Shown here one piece after another: positions 42,392 through 51,482 of a DNA stretch of 64,000 nucleotides. A program made the position numbers and the translations under genes. The notes under the pieces were generated by a model that was given only the letters and a program-made list of their open reading frames with translations, was not told where the DNA came from and did not search any database. Source of the stretch: an uncultured Methylophilaceae bacterium (lineage in GTDB: Bacteria > Pseudomonadota > Gammaproteobacteria > Burkholderiales > Methylophilaceae); NCBI GenBank assembly GCA_903863255.1, contig CAIPBJ010000114.1:1-64000 (forward strand), in the 5' to 3' direction. Position 1 is the stretch's first letter, and every line of letters starts with the position of its first letter.

Positions 42392-43575
42392 TGTATGCTT
42401 CCTGCCAAATCGAATATCGGCATATAGAGCATCAGCACGATCAGGCCGATAACGGATCCGATCACCATCATCAGCAAGGGCTCGAAAAGCTTGGTGAACC
42501 AGTCGATCCAACGGGCGGTTTCTTCATCATAGAAGCTGGAAATCCGCTCCATCATTTCTCCCATGCTGCCACTGCGCTCCCCAACCCGTAACATTCTCAG
42601 AGCAACCGCCGTGGAAAGGTCATTTTGCTCCATCGCAGCGGAGATCGTCTTACCCTCACGAATCTGTTCGGCTGCCGCTTTCATTTTCAGTCTCAATGCG
42701 GGTGAGAGGAGGTCGGCAACCATATTCATTGCACTCAATATGGGTATCCCCGCAATCAACAGCATTCCAAGGGAACGGTAGAATCTGGAAAGTTGATAAA
42801 TTCGCATTCTCTCGCCGATCGCCGGTATCTTCCAGAGTGTTGACATGATGCGGATGCGAACGGTTTTCTGACTTAAGAGGTATACGATTGAAACGATCAT
42901 CGCAATAAGCGCAAACAGCAGGGTCTTCCCATGATCCTCTATGAAGCCTCCCCAAGCCATCAGCACCTTGGACAAGAAGGGCAATTCCCCCCCGACGTCT
43001 TCATAGATGTGCGAGAACTTTGGCACGACGTAACCGATAAGAAACAAGGTGACAAGCCCACCCACCACCAGAAGCATGGCTGGATAAATCGATGCTGAAA
43101 TCACCTTTTTCTTGACCTGTTCCACCTGTCCCTGGTAGGTGATATAGCGTTTCAGTGCATCCTGCATGCCCCCGGTCTTCTCACTCGCTTTCAAGGCTGC
43201 GACATAAAGCGGCGGGAACGCATCCGGAAAAGACGACATGGCAACGGACACAGGCTGTCCTTCATTCAGCAACCGAAGTACGCCTTGCAAGGTTTGTCGA
43301 ATTTCAGGACGCTGCTCTTTTTCTGCGAGCGCCTCGATCGCCTCCAGGACGTTCAACCCAGCCTCGATCAGGGCGAGCATCTCCTGACTGAAAAGCATCA
43401 GCGGGAAACGCTCACGTTTTGAAAACGACTGCATCCATCCCGAGGAGACAGGCTTCGCTGAGAAAACCGTGTAACCCTTTGACTTGGCCTCACTGACAGC
43501 AAGCTGCTCACTCGCGGCCTCGACTCGCAGAGAAATGTATTCCTTTTGACGCAGTGCGCGGATCTCGAAGAGCAT
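42388..43575 (-). CDS. gspF: Secretion/pilus inner-membrane platform protein (GspF/PilC family)
   Basis: The 395-aa protein has two GspF repeats, each with four helices and a membrane segment (FSQEMLALIEAGLNVLEAIE and FYRSLGMLLIAGIPILSAMN). Three membrane helices are visible (~165-190, ~215-235, ~365-390). It couples the GspE ATPase to pseudopilin assembly. It lies two bases after gspG. The organisation gspG-gspF-gspE is shared with T2SS operons. Confidence 0.93.
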   Translation of the reverse strand: MLFEIRALRQKEYISLRVEAASEQLAVSEAKSKGYTVFSAKPVSSGWMQSFSKRERFPLMLFSQEMLALIEAGLNVLEAIEALAEKEQRPEIRQTLQGVLRLLNEGQPVSVAMSSFPDAFPPLYVAALKASEKTGGMQDALKRYITYQGQVEQVKKKVISASIYPAMLLVVGGLVTLFLIGYVVPKFSHIYEDVGGELPFLSKVLMAWGGFIEDHGKTLLFALIAMIVSIVYLLSQKTVRIRIMSTLWKIPAIGERMRIYQLSRFYRSLGMLLIAGIPILSAMNMVADLLSPALRLKMKAAAEQIREGKTISAAMEQNDLSTAVALRMLRVGERSGSMGEMMERISSFYDEETARWIDWFTKLFEPLLMMVIGSVIGLIVLMLYMPIFDLAGSIQ

Positions 43576-43577
43576 AA

Positions 43578-44015
43578 CTACCAGTTCGTTACATCCGCAT
43601 TTTCTGCAGTACCGCCAGGTTGGCCGTCTTTACCGAAGGAATAAAGATCGACTTCACCGTGCTCCCCTGGGGCCTTGTATTGGTAAGGATGCCCCCAAGG
43701 GTCGTTGGGTACGTTTTTCTTCAGATACGGACCCGCCCATTTTGGCTCGTCTGACGGCTGAACGAACAAGGCAGCCAGACCTTGCTCCGTTGTAGGGTAA
43801 TGCCCCACGTCCAGGCGATACTGATCAAGCGCCTTTTCAAGGGCATCGATCTGGGCCTTTGCTGCTTTAACTTCTGACTTTCCCAATTGTGAGAAATACT
43901 TGGGTGCCACGTAGCTTACCAAGAGGCCAATAATAACCATAACCACCAAAAGTTCCAGCAAAGTAAACCCCCTGGAAAAGTTACCGTTTTTGGGATTTTT
44001 TAGTGCAGCTATCAT
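43578..44015 (-). CDS. gspG: Major pseudopilin GspG
   Basis: The 145-aa prepilin has its cut site in FSRGFTLLELLVVMVIIGLL with Glu at +5. The GspG C-terminal domain ends with LYSFGKDGQPGGTAENADVT, the calcium-binding hallmark of major pseudopilins. The segment DVGHYPTTEQGLAALFVQPS is also typical. It is the first gene of the T2SS-like operon running to 34716. The ATG has AGAGGT before it. The promoter should lie in the 303-base gap upstream. Confidence 0.95.
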   Translation of the reverse strand: MIAALKNPKNGNFSRGFTLLELLVVMVIIGLLVSYVAPKYFSQLGKSEVKAAKAQIDALEKALDQYRLDVGHYPTTEQGLAALFVQPSDEPKWAGPYLKKNVPNDPWGHPYQYKAPGEHGEVDLYSFGKDGQPGGTAENADVTNW

Positions 44016-44318
44016 AGAGACCTCTTAAGCAAAAATTTTGGCATCGTAAACCATTACAATTTTATGTTTTAATTTTGACAATGATGTTTCATTTTGATGA
44101 CATAATAAAATTTCATGTACGATTACTGTCGCGTATAGAGGCATCTTACTCAGTTTGTTTTACTTAAGCATGACAAGACCCAAGAATTTTTGCACAACCC
44201 ACCCTTCGTTTTAATGATGTAATAAAATTTAGATACCATGTTCAGAGGACGTGGCAGACGGCTTTAGGGTGTCGATGTGACGCTTGTAGGATACTTCATT
44301 AATTCAGGGAACTCCAGA
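44016..44318. promoter_or_regulatory. Divergent promoter region of gspG and the second TPR-GT gene
   Basis: This AT-rich 303-base gap separates two divergent genes. It holds TTTCATTTTGATGACAT (44087-44103), shared with the region before the transglycosylase gene. A direct repeat, GATGACATAATAAAATTT (44096-44113), recurs as GATGTAATAAAATTT (44216-44230), with one copy towards each gene. AGGGA eight bases before 44319 is the ribosome site of the TPR-GT gene. I see no coding potential. Confidence 0.5.
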
Positions 44319-46223
44319 ATGACTGGTAAAAAAAATAATGGCGACTCGCGATCGGCATCCGGTATTCAACTCAAACTTTCACAGGCTGTTGCCTTCCACC
44401 AATCGGGAATGATAGACAATGCCCAGATTCTTTACGAGGAAATCATCCGGGCCGAGCCCAGTCATTTTGATGCAATTCATTTACTCGGGGTCATTGCCGC
44501 ACAAAAGAACAACCCGAGCAAAGCCATCCGATTAATCGGTCGGGCAATTGAGATCTATCCCAAGAATGCCCTCTCGCATTTCAACCTTGCGATTGCGCTC
44601 AATGACCTCAAGAAGCATGATGAAACAATCGCAAGCTATAAAAAAGCCATCTCTCTTAAACCCGATTACGCTGAAGCACACTTCAATCTCGGCGTGCTGT
44701 TTCAAAACACCGAAAAATTCGAGCTGGCAAAATCCAGCTACGAACGATCCATTTTCTATCGCGCCAATTATGTCGAGGCCTTCAATAACCTTGGCGCCGT
44801 CCTTCTGAAATTGGAAAAAAAGCAGGATGCCCTCGCGTGCTTAGATAAGGCATTATCACTTAAACCAGACTTTGCCGAAGCCTATAACAATAAAGGCATA
44901 GCACTTAGGGAACTCAATGACTTGGAAGGCTCGTTGGCTTGCATTGACAAAGCCATCGCACTTAATGAGCACTTTGCTGAAGCCTATAACAACAAGGGTG
45001 AAACGCTTATAAACTTGAAAAAACCTCAAGATGCGCTGGAGAACTTTCAAAAGGCCATCGAAATCAGGCCCGATTACGCTGAAGCTTTCCACAACATGGG
45101 AGTCGCTCACTATGAACTCGGTCAGCTTGATCATGCGATGAGCTTTACCGATAAAGCACTCACCCTCAAGCCAAATTTCGTTGAAGCTTACATCACACAG
45201 GGGAAACTTTTCAAAGAACGCAATCAGTTTGATGCCGCCATCGACAGTTATGATCAAGCGATCAAGATCGATCCTGAGAATGCCCAGGCTCTTACCAATA
45301 AGTCCATCCTTCTGCTTTTACTTGGTCAAATCTTGCCCGGTTGGCAACTGTATGAATGGCGATGGAGGAATGACTCGCTATCCGCCTTGTTGGAAAAAAG
45401 GAGCTTCTCCCAACCATTGTGGCTGGGGGACTTCTCTTTAGAAAATAAGACTATCCTGCTCCACGGAGAACAAGGGCTGGGCGACACGATCCAATTCTGC
45501 CGATATGCGAAATGGGTAGCCAAAATGGGTGCGCGCATCTTACTGGAGGTTCAGAAGCCACTAGCGGGGTTATTGGCCCAACTGGAAGGCGTTTCTCAAA
45601 TCATTCCAAAAGGCGAGCCAATTCCGGATTTCGATTGCCACTGCCCATTAATGAGCCTGCCGCTTGCGTTCAAAACCGACTTGGACAACATGCCATCCGC
45701 TGACCCGTATATAAGGGCTTCTGAAGAAAAGATGCACACTTGGAGAGAAAGGATCGGACATTCAACAAAACCTCGAATTGGTTTGGTATGGAGTGGCAAT
45801 CCGCTCCATCGGAATGACGCTAACCGAAGCATTCCACTTGCTAGCTTGCTAGCATACCTCCCCCCGGGTTTCCACTATGTAAGCCTGCAAAAGGAAGTTC
45901 GAGATTCGGACAGTGACGTTCTGGATGCCTATCCCGAAATCAGTCACTTCGGCGATGCGCTAATCGATTTCACCGACACGGCGGCACTTTGCCAACTGGT
46001 GGATCTTGTTATCAGCGTGGATACAAGCTTGGCACATCTATCCGGAAGCATGGGCAAGGAAACCTGGGTGCTTTTACCTTTCATTCCGGATTGGCGTTGG
46101 TTATTAGACAGGACTGACAGCCCCTGGTACTCAAAAATGAGACTTTTCAGGCAGGACAAGATTGGGAACTGGAACGATGTCCTTAAACGAATAAACGAAG
46201 ATCTGATCAATAGATTCAGCTAA
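44319..46223 (+). CDS. TPR protein with GT9/heptosyltransferase-like C-terminal domain (paralogue 2)
   Basis: The 634-aa protein has about nine TPR repeats (~15-345; typical A-EAYNNKG and ALKPDF blocks) and a GT9-like GT-B domain (~365-630). The marks are EQGLGDTIQFCRY, RIGLVWSGNPLHRNDANRS, and LIDFTDTAALCQLVDLVISV followed by DTSLAHLSGSMGKETWVLLP. The ATG at 44319 is taken because AGGGA lies eight bases upstream; a GTG at 44277 opens the frame without a ribosome site. It is close to the paralogues at 11152 and 61672. It is divergent from gspG; the target is unknown. Confidence 0.82.
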   Translation: MTGKKNNGDSRSASGIQLKLSQAVAFHQSGMIDNAQILYEEIIRAEPSHFDAIHLLGVIAAQKNNPSKAIRLIGRAIEIYPKNALSHFNLAIALNDLKKHDETIASYKKAISLKPDYAEAHFNLGVLFQNTEKFELAKSSYERSIFYRANYVEAFNNLGAVLLKLEKKQDALACLDKALSLKPDFAEAYNNKGIALRELNDLEGSLACIDKAIALNEHFAEAYNNKGETLINLKKPQDALENFQKAIEIRPDYAEAFHNMGVAHYELGQLDHAMSFTDKALTLKPNFVEAYITQGKLFKERNQFDAAIDSYDQAIKIDPENAQALTNKSILLLLLGQILPGWQLYEWRWRNDSLSALLEKRSFSQPLWLGDFSLENKTILLHGEQGLGDTIQFCRYAKWVAKMGARILLEVQKPLAGLLAQLEGVSQIIPKGEPIPDFDCHCPLMSLPLAFKTDLDNMPSADPYIRASEEKMHTWRERIGHSTKPRIGLVWSGNPLHRNDANRSIPLASLLAYLPPGFHYVSLQKEVRDSDSDVLDAYPEISHFGDALIDFTDTAALCQLVDLVISVDTSLAHLSGSMGKETWVLLPFIPDWRWLLDRTDSPWYSKMRLFRQDKIGNWNDVLKRINEDLINRFS

Positions 46224-46261
46224 AGAAAAACCCCTCGCATTTAATAACCAATGCAAGGGGT
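46221..46261 (-). terminator. Terminator of htpG
   Basis: ACCCCTCGCATT (46230-46241) pairs with AATGCAAGGGGT (46250-46261), 12 bp with one mismatch. On the minus strand a T-rich run follows at 46230-46221. It overlaps the stop of the convergent TPR-GT gene and may serve both. Confidence 0.8.
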
Positions 46262-46284
46262 CCAGTATTGCAATGCCAGTATTA

Positions 46285-48171
46285 TCAGGCGATCAGACTA
46301 TTCATGCGCTTCACGAAGCTGGCTGGGTCATCCAGTTGCCCGCCTTCCGCCAGCAAGGCCTGATCAAACAAGAGATGCGCAAGGTCGGCGAACTTGAGTT
46401 CATCCCCTTCCTCTTTCATCCGCTCAACCAAACGGTGCGTCGGATTGATCTCAAGGATCGGCTTGGTTTCGGGTGTCTTCTGTCCGGCAGCCTTCAGCAT
46501 GCGCTCCAGATTCCCCGACATGTCATGTTCACCTGCTACCAGGCATGCAGGGGAGTCCGTCAGGCGGTGCGTGACTTTCACTTCCTTCACCTTGTCACCC
46601 AACACCTTCGTGACCTTTTCAATCAGATCCTTAGCCTGGTCTTCAATCTTTTTCTGGGCTTCTTTTTCAGACTCATCCTCAAGCTTGCCAAGATCCAGAT
46701 CACCCTTCGCCACAGACTGCAGTTTCTTGCCTTCGAATTCCGTCAAACTGCCTAGCATCCACTCATCCACCCTGTCCGAAAGCAGAAGCACTTCGATACC
46801 TTTCTTACGGAATATCTCCAGATGTGGGCTGTGTTTAGCAGCAGCAAACGTATCGGCTGTTATGTAGTAGATCGCTTCCTGGCCTTCCTTCATGCGACCG
46901 ATGTAGTCCTTGAACGATACTTCCTGAGAGTCGCTATCGAGATGCGTGGAGGCGAAACGAAGCAGTCCAGCGATCTTTTCCTTATTGGCAAAGTCTTCGC
47001 CCGGACCTTCCTTCAGCACACGGCCAAATTCAGTCCAGAATTGCTTGTATTCTTCGGACCTGTTTTCAGCCATGTCCTCCAGAAGTCCTAACACCTTTTT
47101 CACGGAACCCGCCTTGATCGCGTCGATATCCTTGCTGTGCTGCAGAATCTCGCGGGAAACATTGAGTGGCAAATCAGAAGAGTCAATCACACCTCGAACA
47201 AAGCGCAGGTATTGCGGCATCAGTTTTTCTGCGTCTTCCATGATGAAGACACGTTTCACGTAAAGCTTGATTCCATGCCTTCTTTCACGGTCATAAAGAT
47301 CAAATGGTGCCTTGCTAGGCAAGTAAAGCAGGGAGATATATTCCTGTTTCCCTTCCACGCGGTTATGGCTCCAAGCCATAGGATCCTCGAAATCATGGGA
47401 GACGTGTTTGTAGAACTCTTTGTATTCCTCTTCGGTAATATCGTTCTTGGCCCTTGCCCACAATGCAGATGCACTGTTGACCGTTTCATCCTCATCGGTT
47501 GGGACTTGCTCGCCGTCCTTCCATTCCGACTTTTTCATGATGATCGGCAGGGTGATATGGTCGGAATATTTACGGATGATGGATTTTAATTTCCAATCAT
47601 TCAGGAATTCGTCCTCCCCTTCACGGAGATGCAAGACGATCTCGGTCCCGCGAGTTGCTTTATCGGCAGGTTCGAGCGTAAAGTCACCTTCACCCTTTGA
47701 CTCCCAGCGAACGGCTTCCGTGCCACCTGCACGCAAGGTAGTAAGTGTCACCTTGTCTGCGATGATAAAGGAAGAATAGAAACCCACTCCGAACTGACCG
47801 ATCAGGTTGGCATCTTTTGCCTGGTCGCCCGTCAGCGCATTAAAGAATTCACGTGTACCGGATTTTGCGATGGTTCCGATATTATCGATGACTTCCTGAC
47901 GACTCATCCCGATACCGTTATCCGTGATGGTGAGCGTACGAGCCGATTTGTCAAAGGCAAGGCGTATCTTCAATTCAGAATCTTCGCCATACAAACTGTT
48001 ATTCGACAGCGCCTCAAAACGCAATTTATCTGCCGCATCCGAAGCATTTGAGATCAATTCACGTAACACGATCTCCTTGTTGCTGTACAAGGAATGGATC
48101 ATGAGATGCAATAACTGTTTAACCTCGGCCTGGAAACCTAAAGTCTCTTTTTGTGAAGTCGTTGTGGACAT
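46285..48171 (-). CDS. htpG: Hsp90 chaperone HtpG
   Basis: The 628-aa Hsp90 has the N-terminal ATPase domain ([47 protein letters not shown]), the middle domain (ending near [11 protein letters not shown]) and the C-terminal dimer domain. It uses ATP to remodel client proteins in the cytoplasm. Its length matches E. coli HtpG. A sigma-32 promoter lies upstream and a terminator downstream, so it is a single-gene heat-shock unit. Confidence 0.97.
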   Translation of the reverse strand: MSTTTSQKETLGFQAEVKQLLHLMIHSLYSNKEIVLRELISNASDAADKLRFEALSNNSLYGEDSELKIRLAFDKSARTLTITDNGIGMSRQEVIDNIGTIAKSGTREFFNALTGDQAKDANLIGQFGVGFYSSFIIADKVTLTTLRAGGTEAVRWESKGEGDFTLEPADKATRGTEIVLHLREGEDEFLNDWKLKSIIRKYSDHITLPIIMKKSEWKDGEQVPTDEDETVNSASALWARAKNDITEEEYKEFYKHVSHDFEDPMAWSHNRVEGKQEYISLLYLPSKAPFDLYDRERRHGIKLYVKRVFIMEDAEKLMPQYLRFVRGVIDSSDLPLNVSREILQHSKDIDAIKAGSVKKVLGLLEDMAENRSEEYKQFWTEFGRVLKEGPGEDFANKEKIAGLLRFASTHLDSDSQEVSFKDYIGRMKEGQEAIYYITADTFAAAKHSPHLEIFRKKGIEVLLLSDRVDEWMLGSLTEFEGKKLQSVAKGDLDLGKLEDESEKEAQKKIEDQAKDLIEKVTKVLGDKVKEVKVTHRLTDSPACLVAGEHDMSGNLERMLKAAGQKTPETKPILEINPTHRLVERMKEEGDELKFADLAHLLFDQALLAEGGQLDDPASFVKRMNSLIA

Positions 48172-48210
48172 AATGGAGCTCCAATAAGGAAATAAAAAAA
48201 TAGTGTCAAT

Positions 48211-48239
48211 AAAATGGGGACGGTTAAACTAATTTCAAG
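48211..48239 (-). promoter_or_regulatory. Sigma-32 (heat-shock) promoter of htpG
   Basis: On the minus strand CTTGAAA (48239-48233) is followed after 13 bases by CCCCATTTT (48219-48211). This matches the sigma-32 consensus and lies about 40 bases before the htpG start. A second CTTGAAA is present 30 bases further upstream (48269-48263) but lacks a spaced -10. Confidence 0.85.
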
Positions 48240-48283
48240 GGGGACAGGCAATCGGGTCTAAATTTCAAGGTTCATGGGGAAAC

Positions 48284-49180
48284 CTAGTCGATCATCGTAT
48301 CGATCAACCCTTTTTCAAGTAAATCAAAAACCAGCCGTATACGCGGGTTACTTCGAAGTTCGCGATGCGATACCAGCCAGACGGGGACATTGGGAATGGG
48401 TACTTCGGGACAAAACACTTCCATCTCGGGGAACGCTTCTGCGATGCTTTTAAACATCGGTGCGATTCCATGCCCTTTTAAAGCAGCCTGCCATCCCACC
48501 AGCGTATTGTCGCATCGGAAATTAAAGAAATTGCGATCGACGAGTCTCCCGGAATTTCGGAAACCCCGTATGTATTCATCGGACTTGTCGAGTCCTATCC
48601 AGTCGTATCCCTTGACCTCGCCTGAAAGGATCTTTTTAGATCGCTGCTCCAAATAACCCTTTAAGGCATAGAGTGCCATTGAGGATTGGCCCAGGTTCTT
48701 GGCAATCAGTTCGGTTTGGACCGGGGGCGTATGACGAATAGCGATATCTGCGTCACGGGCCAGCAGGTTCATGACGTCATCCGTCGCGATCACCTCGATC
48801 TGAATCTCCGGATACGTTTCCCTTAAAGGCAAAAGCGCATCTGGCAAAAAATATCCGGATACGACCTCGCAAGCCGTCAACCGAACGGTTCCGCTTAATT
48901 CCTGGGTCTTGCCTAACGCACGAAGTGAGACCTGTTCGGCACATCGCTGCATATGACGAGCCGGCTCCACGAGCGCCCGCCCTGCATCCGTCAGACTGAG
49001 TCCGTGAGGCACCCTTTCAAACAAAGGCACCCCTAGTGACTCTTCTAAAAAGGCGATCTGCCTGCTGAGAGTCGGCTGACTGACCGAAAGCGCCCGCTTA
49101 GCACCTGTCAATGAGCCTGCTTCTGCGACGGCGAGAAAAACCTGAAGTTGATTCCAGTCAATATTAGGATTTTTTTTCAT
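48284..49180 (-). CDS. LysR-family transcriptional regulator
   Basis: The 298-aa protein has an N-terminal winged helix-turn-helix (~8-66; FLAVAEAGSLTGAKRALSVS then PTLSRQIAFLEESLGVPLFE) and a substrate-binding effector domain (~90-295; LRETYPEIQIEVIATDDVMN). Its ligand and targets are unknown. It lies upstream of htpG in the same direction, but the sigma-32 promoter between them makes co-regulation unlikely. The plus-strand GGDEF gene begins 235 bases away, divergently. Confidence 0.92.
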   Translation of the reverse strand: MKKNPNIDWNQLQVFLAVAEAGSLTGAKRALSVSQPTLSRQIAFLEESLGVPLFERVPHGLSLTDAGRALVEPARHMQRCAEQVSLRALGKTQELSGTVRLTACEVVSGYFLPDALLPLRETYPEIQIEVIATDDVMNLLARDADIAIRHTPPVQTELIAKNLGQSSMALYALKGYLEQRSKKILSGEVKGYDWIGLDKSDEYIRGFRNSGRLVDRNFFNFRCDNTLVGWQAALKGHGIAPMFKSIAEAFPEMEVFCPEVPIPNVPVWLVSHRELRSNPRIRLVFDLLEKGLIDTMID

Positions 49181-49414
49181 GTTTACGACCTGCGAATCGA
49201 TTCATCGAGAGTCTAACATTATGAATAGCAAATCATCCAGACAAATCATTTATGAATACCTCCTATGCATTTTTGCTGATTGTGCATTAATAGGTTTGCT
49301 GACAATATTGGCTCGCGAATAGCCCTTAGGGAGTCATGGATTCTCAGGAAGGCCCAACGGCATGACTGCCATCGCTTGCTTTGCGATCGCTTTTTTTCTT
49401 GGGTAAAACATGAC

Positions 49415-50446
49415 ATGAAAGGAGAAATGATCATTAGTCTGGATATCGAAGTCAATGAGATTATGAATAGACTGGTCAAGTTAGCCAACACAGCTGATTC
49501 AGAACCGTTGGAGTTGCTATTGATTAAGACGCTGTTCACGCTCATCGGCTCGGGCGACATCTGCATTTACATTCCAAATGACATCGATAATCTGCGATTC
49601 ACGTTAACCAGCATTGACGAAAGCCTCAATGAGACTAATTTGTCGGATCAGTGGCAAACGAAGCTGCGGCATTGTCTTGAGTTTAACTCCTCACTACGTG
49701 TTCTGAACGACAACAACGAAACGGTGATTCTCTATCCCCTGTACAACGCAAAAAACACACCCAATGCCATTGTCGCGATCCTGATGCATGAGAAAAGAAC
49801 CTATCTTCCCGAGTTATCCGAAAAACTCATTCATATCTATAAGAACTTCACCAAGCTGATGAATGAATACGAACTGGATACCCTTACCGGCCTTTATAAC
49901 CGGATGACCCTGGAGATCAAGATAAAGAAGATCATCAGCAAGTTGCAAAGCATCCAATCGCGCCGGGGTGAAGACTCATGTGACGCTTATTATCTGGCCA
50001 TGTTCGACATCGATCACTTTAAAAACGTGAACGACAATTTTGGACATCTAGTCGGTGATGAGGTGCTGATGGAGTTTGCGCGGATGCTGACCACCAACTT
50101 TAGGGAAAAAGACCTCCTTTTCCGTTTTGGCGGGGAAGAGTTCGTTGGGATCTTTCAATGCCGAAATGCATCGGACATGGAAAAGATCATGAACAACTTC
50201 AGGTCGAAAGTTGAGAACACGATCTTCAATAAGGCCGGCAATCTCACGATAAGCAATGGATTCACTGAAATCCTTTCTTTCGATTCTGCCAGCAATATCA
50301 TTGGGCGAGCGGATGCCGCCCTCTACTTCGCAAAGAACAATGGCCGTAACCGGGTATGTTTTTACGAGTCCCTGCTTGCCAGTGAAGGCATCGAATCCAT
50401 CCAGATGGAAGGCAGCATCGACTCCTCCTCCCTTAGTTTCTTTTAA
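49415..50446 (+). CDS. GGDEF diguanylate cyclase
   Basis: The ~343-aa protein makes cyclic di-GMP from GTP. It has an N-terminal GAF-like sensory part (~1-150) and a GGDEF domain starting at LDTLTGLYNRMTLE. The active-site motif is GGEEF (~239-243), and the allosteric inhibition site RxxD (REKD, ~230-233) lies five residues before it, so the enzyme should be active and feedback-controlled. There is no membrane helix. The start is uncertain: the ATG at 49415 and another at 49427 are both possible, and the frame opens at 49280 without a ribosome site. Its stop overlaps the fimT-like start (TAATG), coupling it to the pilus operon. Confidence 0.88.
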   Translation: MKGEMIISLDIEVNEIMNRLVKLANTADSEPLELLLIKTLFTLIGSGDICIYIPNDIDNLRFTLTSIDESLNETNLSDQWQTKLRHCLEFNSSLRVLNDNNETVILYPLYNAKNTPNAIVAILMHEKRTYLPELSEKLIHIYKNFTKLMNEYELDTLTGLYNRMTLEIKIKKIISKLQSIQSRRGEDSCDAYYLAMFDIDHFKNVNDNFGHLVGDEVLMEFARMLTTNFREKDLLFRFGGEEFVGIFQCRNASDMEKIMNNFRSKVENTIFNKAGNLTISNGFTEILSFDSASNIIGRADAALYFAKNNGRNRVCFYESLLASEGIESIQMEGSIDSSSLSFF

Positions 50447-50985
50447 TGGTTGATTACGTTCAAGCAATGAATTCTGCATGTCATCCCAAGCTAAAAAGAG
50501 GATTTACGTTAGTTGAATTGCTAGTGAGTCTCACCATCCTTGGCATACTGACCTCGGTTGCTGTCCCAAGCCTGACTGCCTTGCTCATCAAGTACCGTTT
50601 GTCGAACGAGAACACTTCCCTGATGATGGATTTTGTCCTGGCACGTGGCGAAGCCGTGAACCGAGGCACGACGGTTTCAGTATGTCAGAGCGCGGACGGG
50701 GTCACCTGTTCCGCGGCCGGGTGGGCAGCCGGTCGTATCGTATTTGTCGACCAGGCGACGCCTGGAGTCGTGGACCCGGGTGACGTGGTACTGAGGGTAA
50801 GCCCTCCAACGAGGACGGGCGACACCATGAACCCGAATGCGCCTATCTATCTTACCTACAACGCCATCGGCTCTCCGAATGCCAACTTCACGATCACCAC
50901 CTGTCAATCGAACTACGTCGGATCGCAATTGATTGTTTACCCTTCTGGTCGCATTAGGGCAATGAAAGCCGGAGTCTGTCCATGA
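50446..50985 (+). CDS. fimT: FimT/GspH-type minor pilin
   Basis: The 179-aa prepilin-like protein has a basic leader and cut site in KLKRGFTLVELLVSLTILG with Glu at +5. The GspH/FimT domain (FVLARGEAVNRGTTVSVCQS) ends in YPSGRIRAMKAGVCP. It is the first of the minor pilins that prime type IV pilus assembly. The start at 50446 overlaps the GGDEF stop; an ATG at 50467 would also fit. It overlaps pilV by ATGA. Confidence 0.88.
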   Translation: MVDYVQAMNSACHPKLKRGFTLVELLVSLTILGILTSVAVPSLTALLIKYRLSNENTSLMMDFVLARGEAVNRGTTVSVCQSADGVTCSAAGWAAGRIVFVDQATPGVVDPGDVVLRVSPPTRTGDTMNPNAPIYLTYNAIGSPNANFTITTCQSNYVGSQLIVYPSGRIRAMKAGVCP

Positions 50986-51482
50986 AGTTTGAGTCCGGAT
51001 TTTCCCTGCTTGAAGTCCTGATAGCCATACTCATCTTTTCATTTGGCTTGTTCGGCATCGCGGGTTTGCAATTCGTGAGTCTGGCCAGTAATCAAAGTGC
51101 TGAAATTCGATCAACCGCCATCTCTCTGGCATACGACATGGCCGACCGCATGCGCGCCAACATGTCCGGGGTCACTGCAGGAAATTACAATGGCATCGCA
51201 GGAGCAGATAACCAGTGCCAGGCCACCCATTACAACCACATACATGGCGCCCCCGCCAATTGCACGGTCGCACAGATCGCACAGGATGATGTGTACGATT
51301 GGAAGGCAACCGTAGCAGGATTGCTTCCACAGGGGGCGGCTACCGTATGCATCGACAGCACGCCTGACACTGCTGCGTGCGATAACGCAGGTAAAAACTA
51401 CGCCGTTCGGGTTTCCTGGCAGGACAAACCCAAGAATCAGGTGCCCGTCATAAAAAGCGTCGTGATTGGATTCCAGCCATGA
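50982..51482 (+). CDS. pilV: Type IV pilus minor pilin PilV
   Basis: The 166-aa prepilin has FESGFSLLEVLIAILIFSFG with Glu at +5 and the PilV-type continuation LFGIAGLQFVSLASNQSAEI and YDMADRMRANMSG. The C-terminal half carries several cysteines. It is a minor pilin in the standard fimT-pilV-pilW-pilX-pilY1-pilE operon. It overlaps its neighbours by ATGA. Confidence 0.92.
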   Translation: MKFESGFSLLEVLIAILIFSFGLFGIAGLQFVSLASNQSAEIRSTAISLAYDMADRMRANMSGVTAGNYNGIAGADNQCQATHYNHIHGAPANCTVAQIAQDDVYDWKATVAGLLPQGAATVCIDSTPDTAACDNAGKNYAVRVSWQDKPKNQVPVIKSVVIGFQP

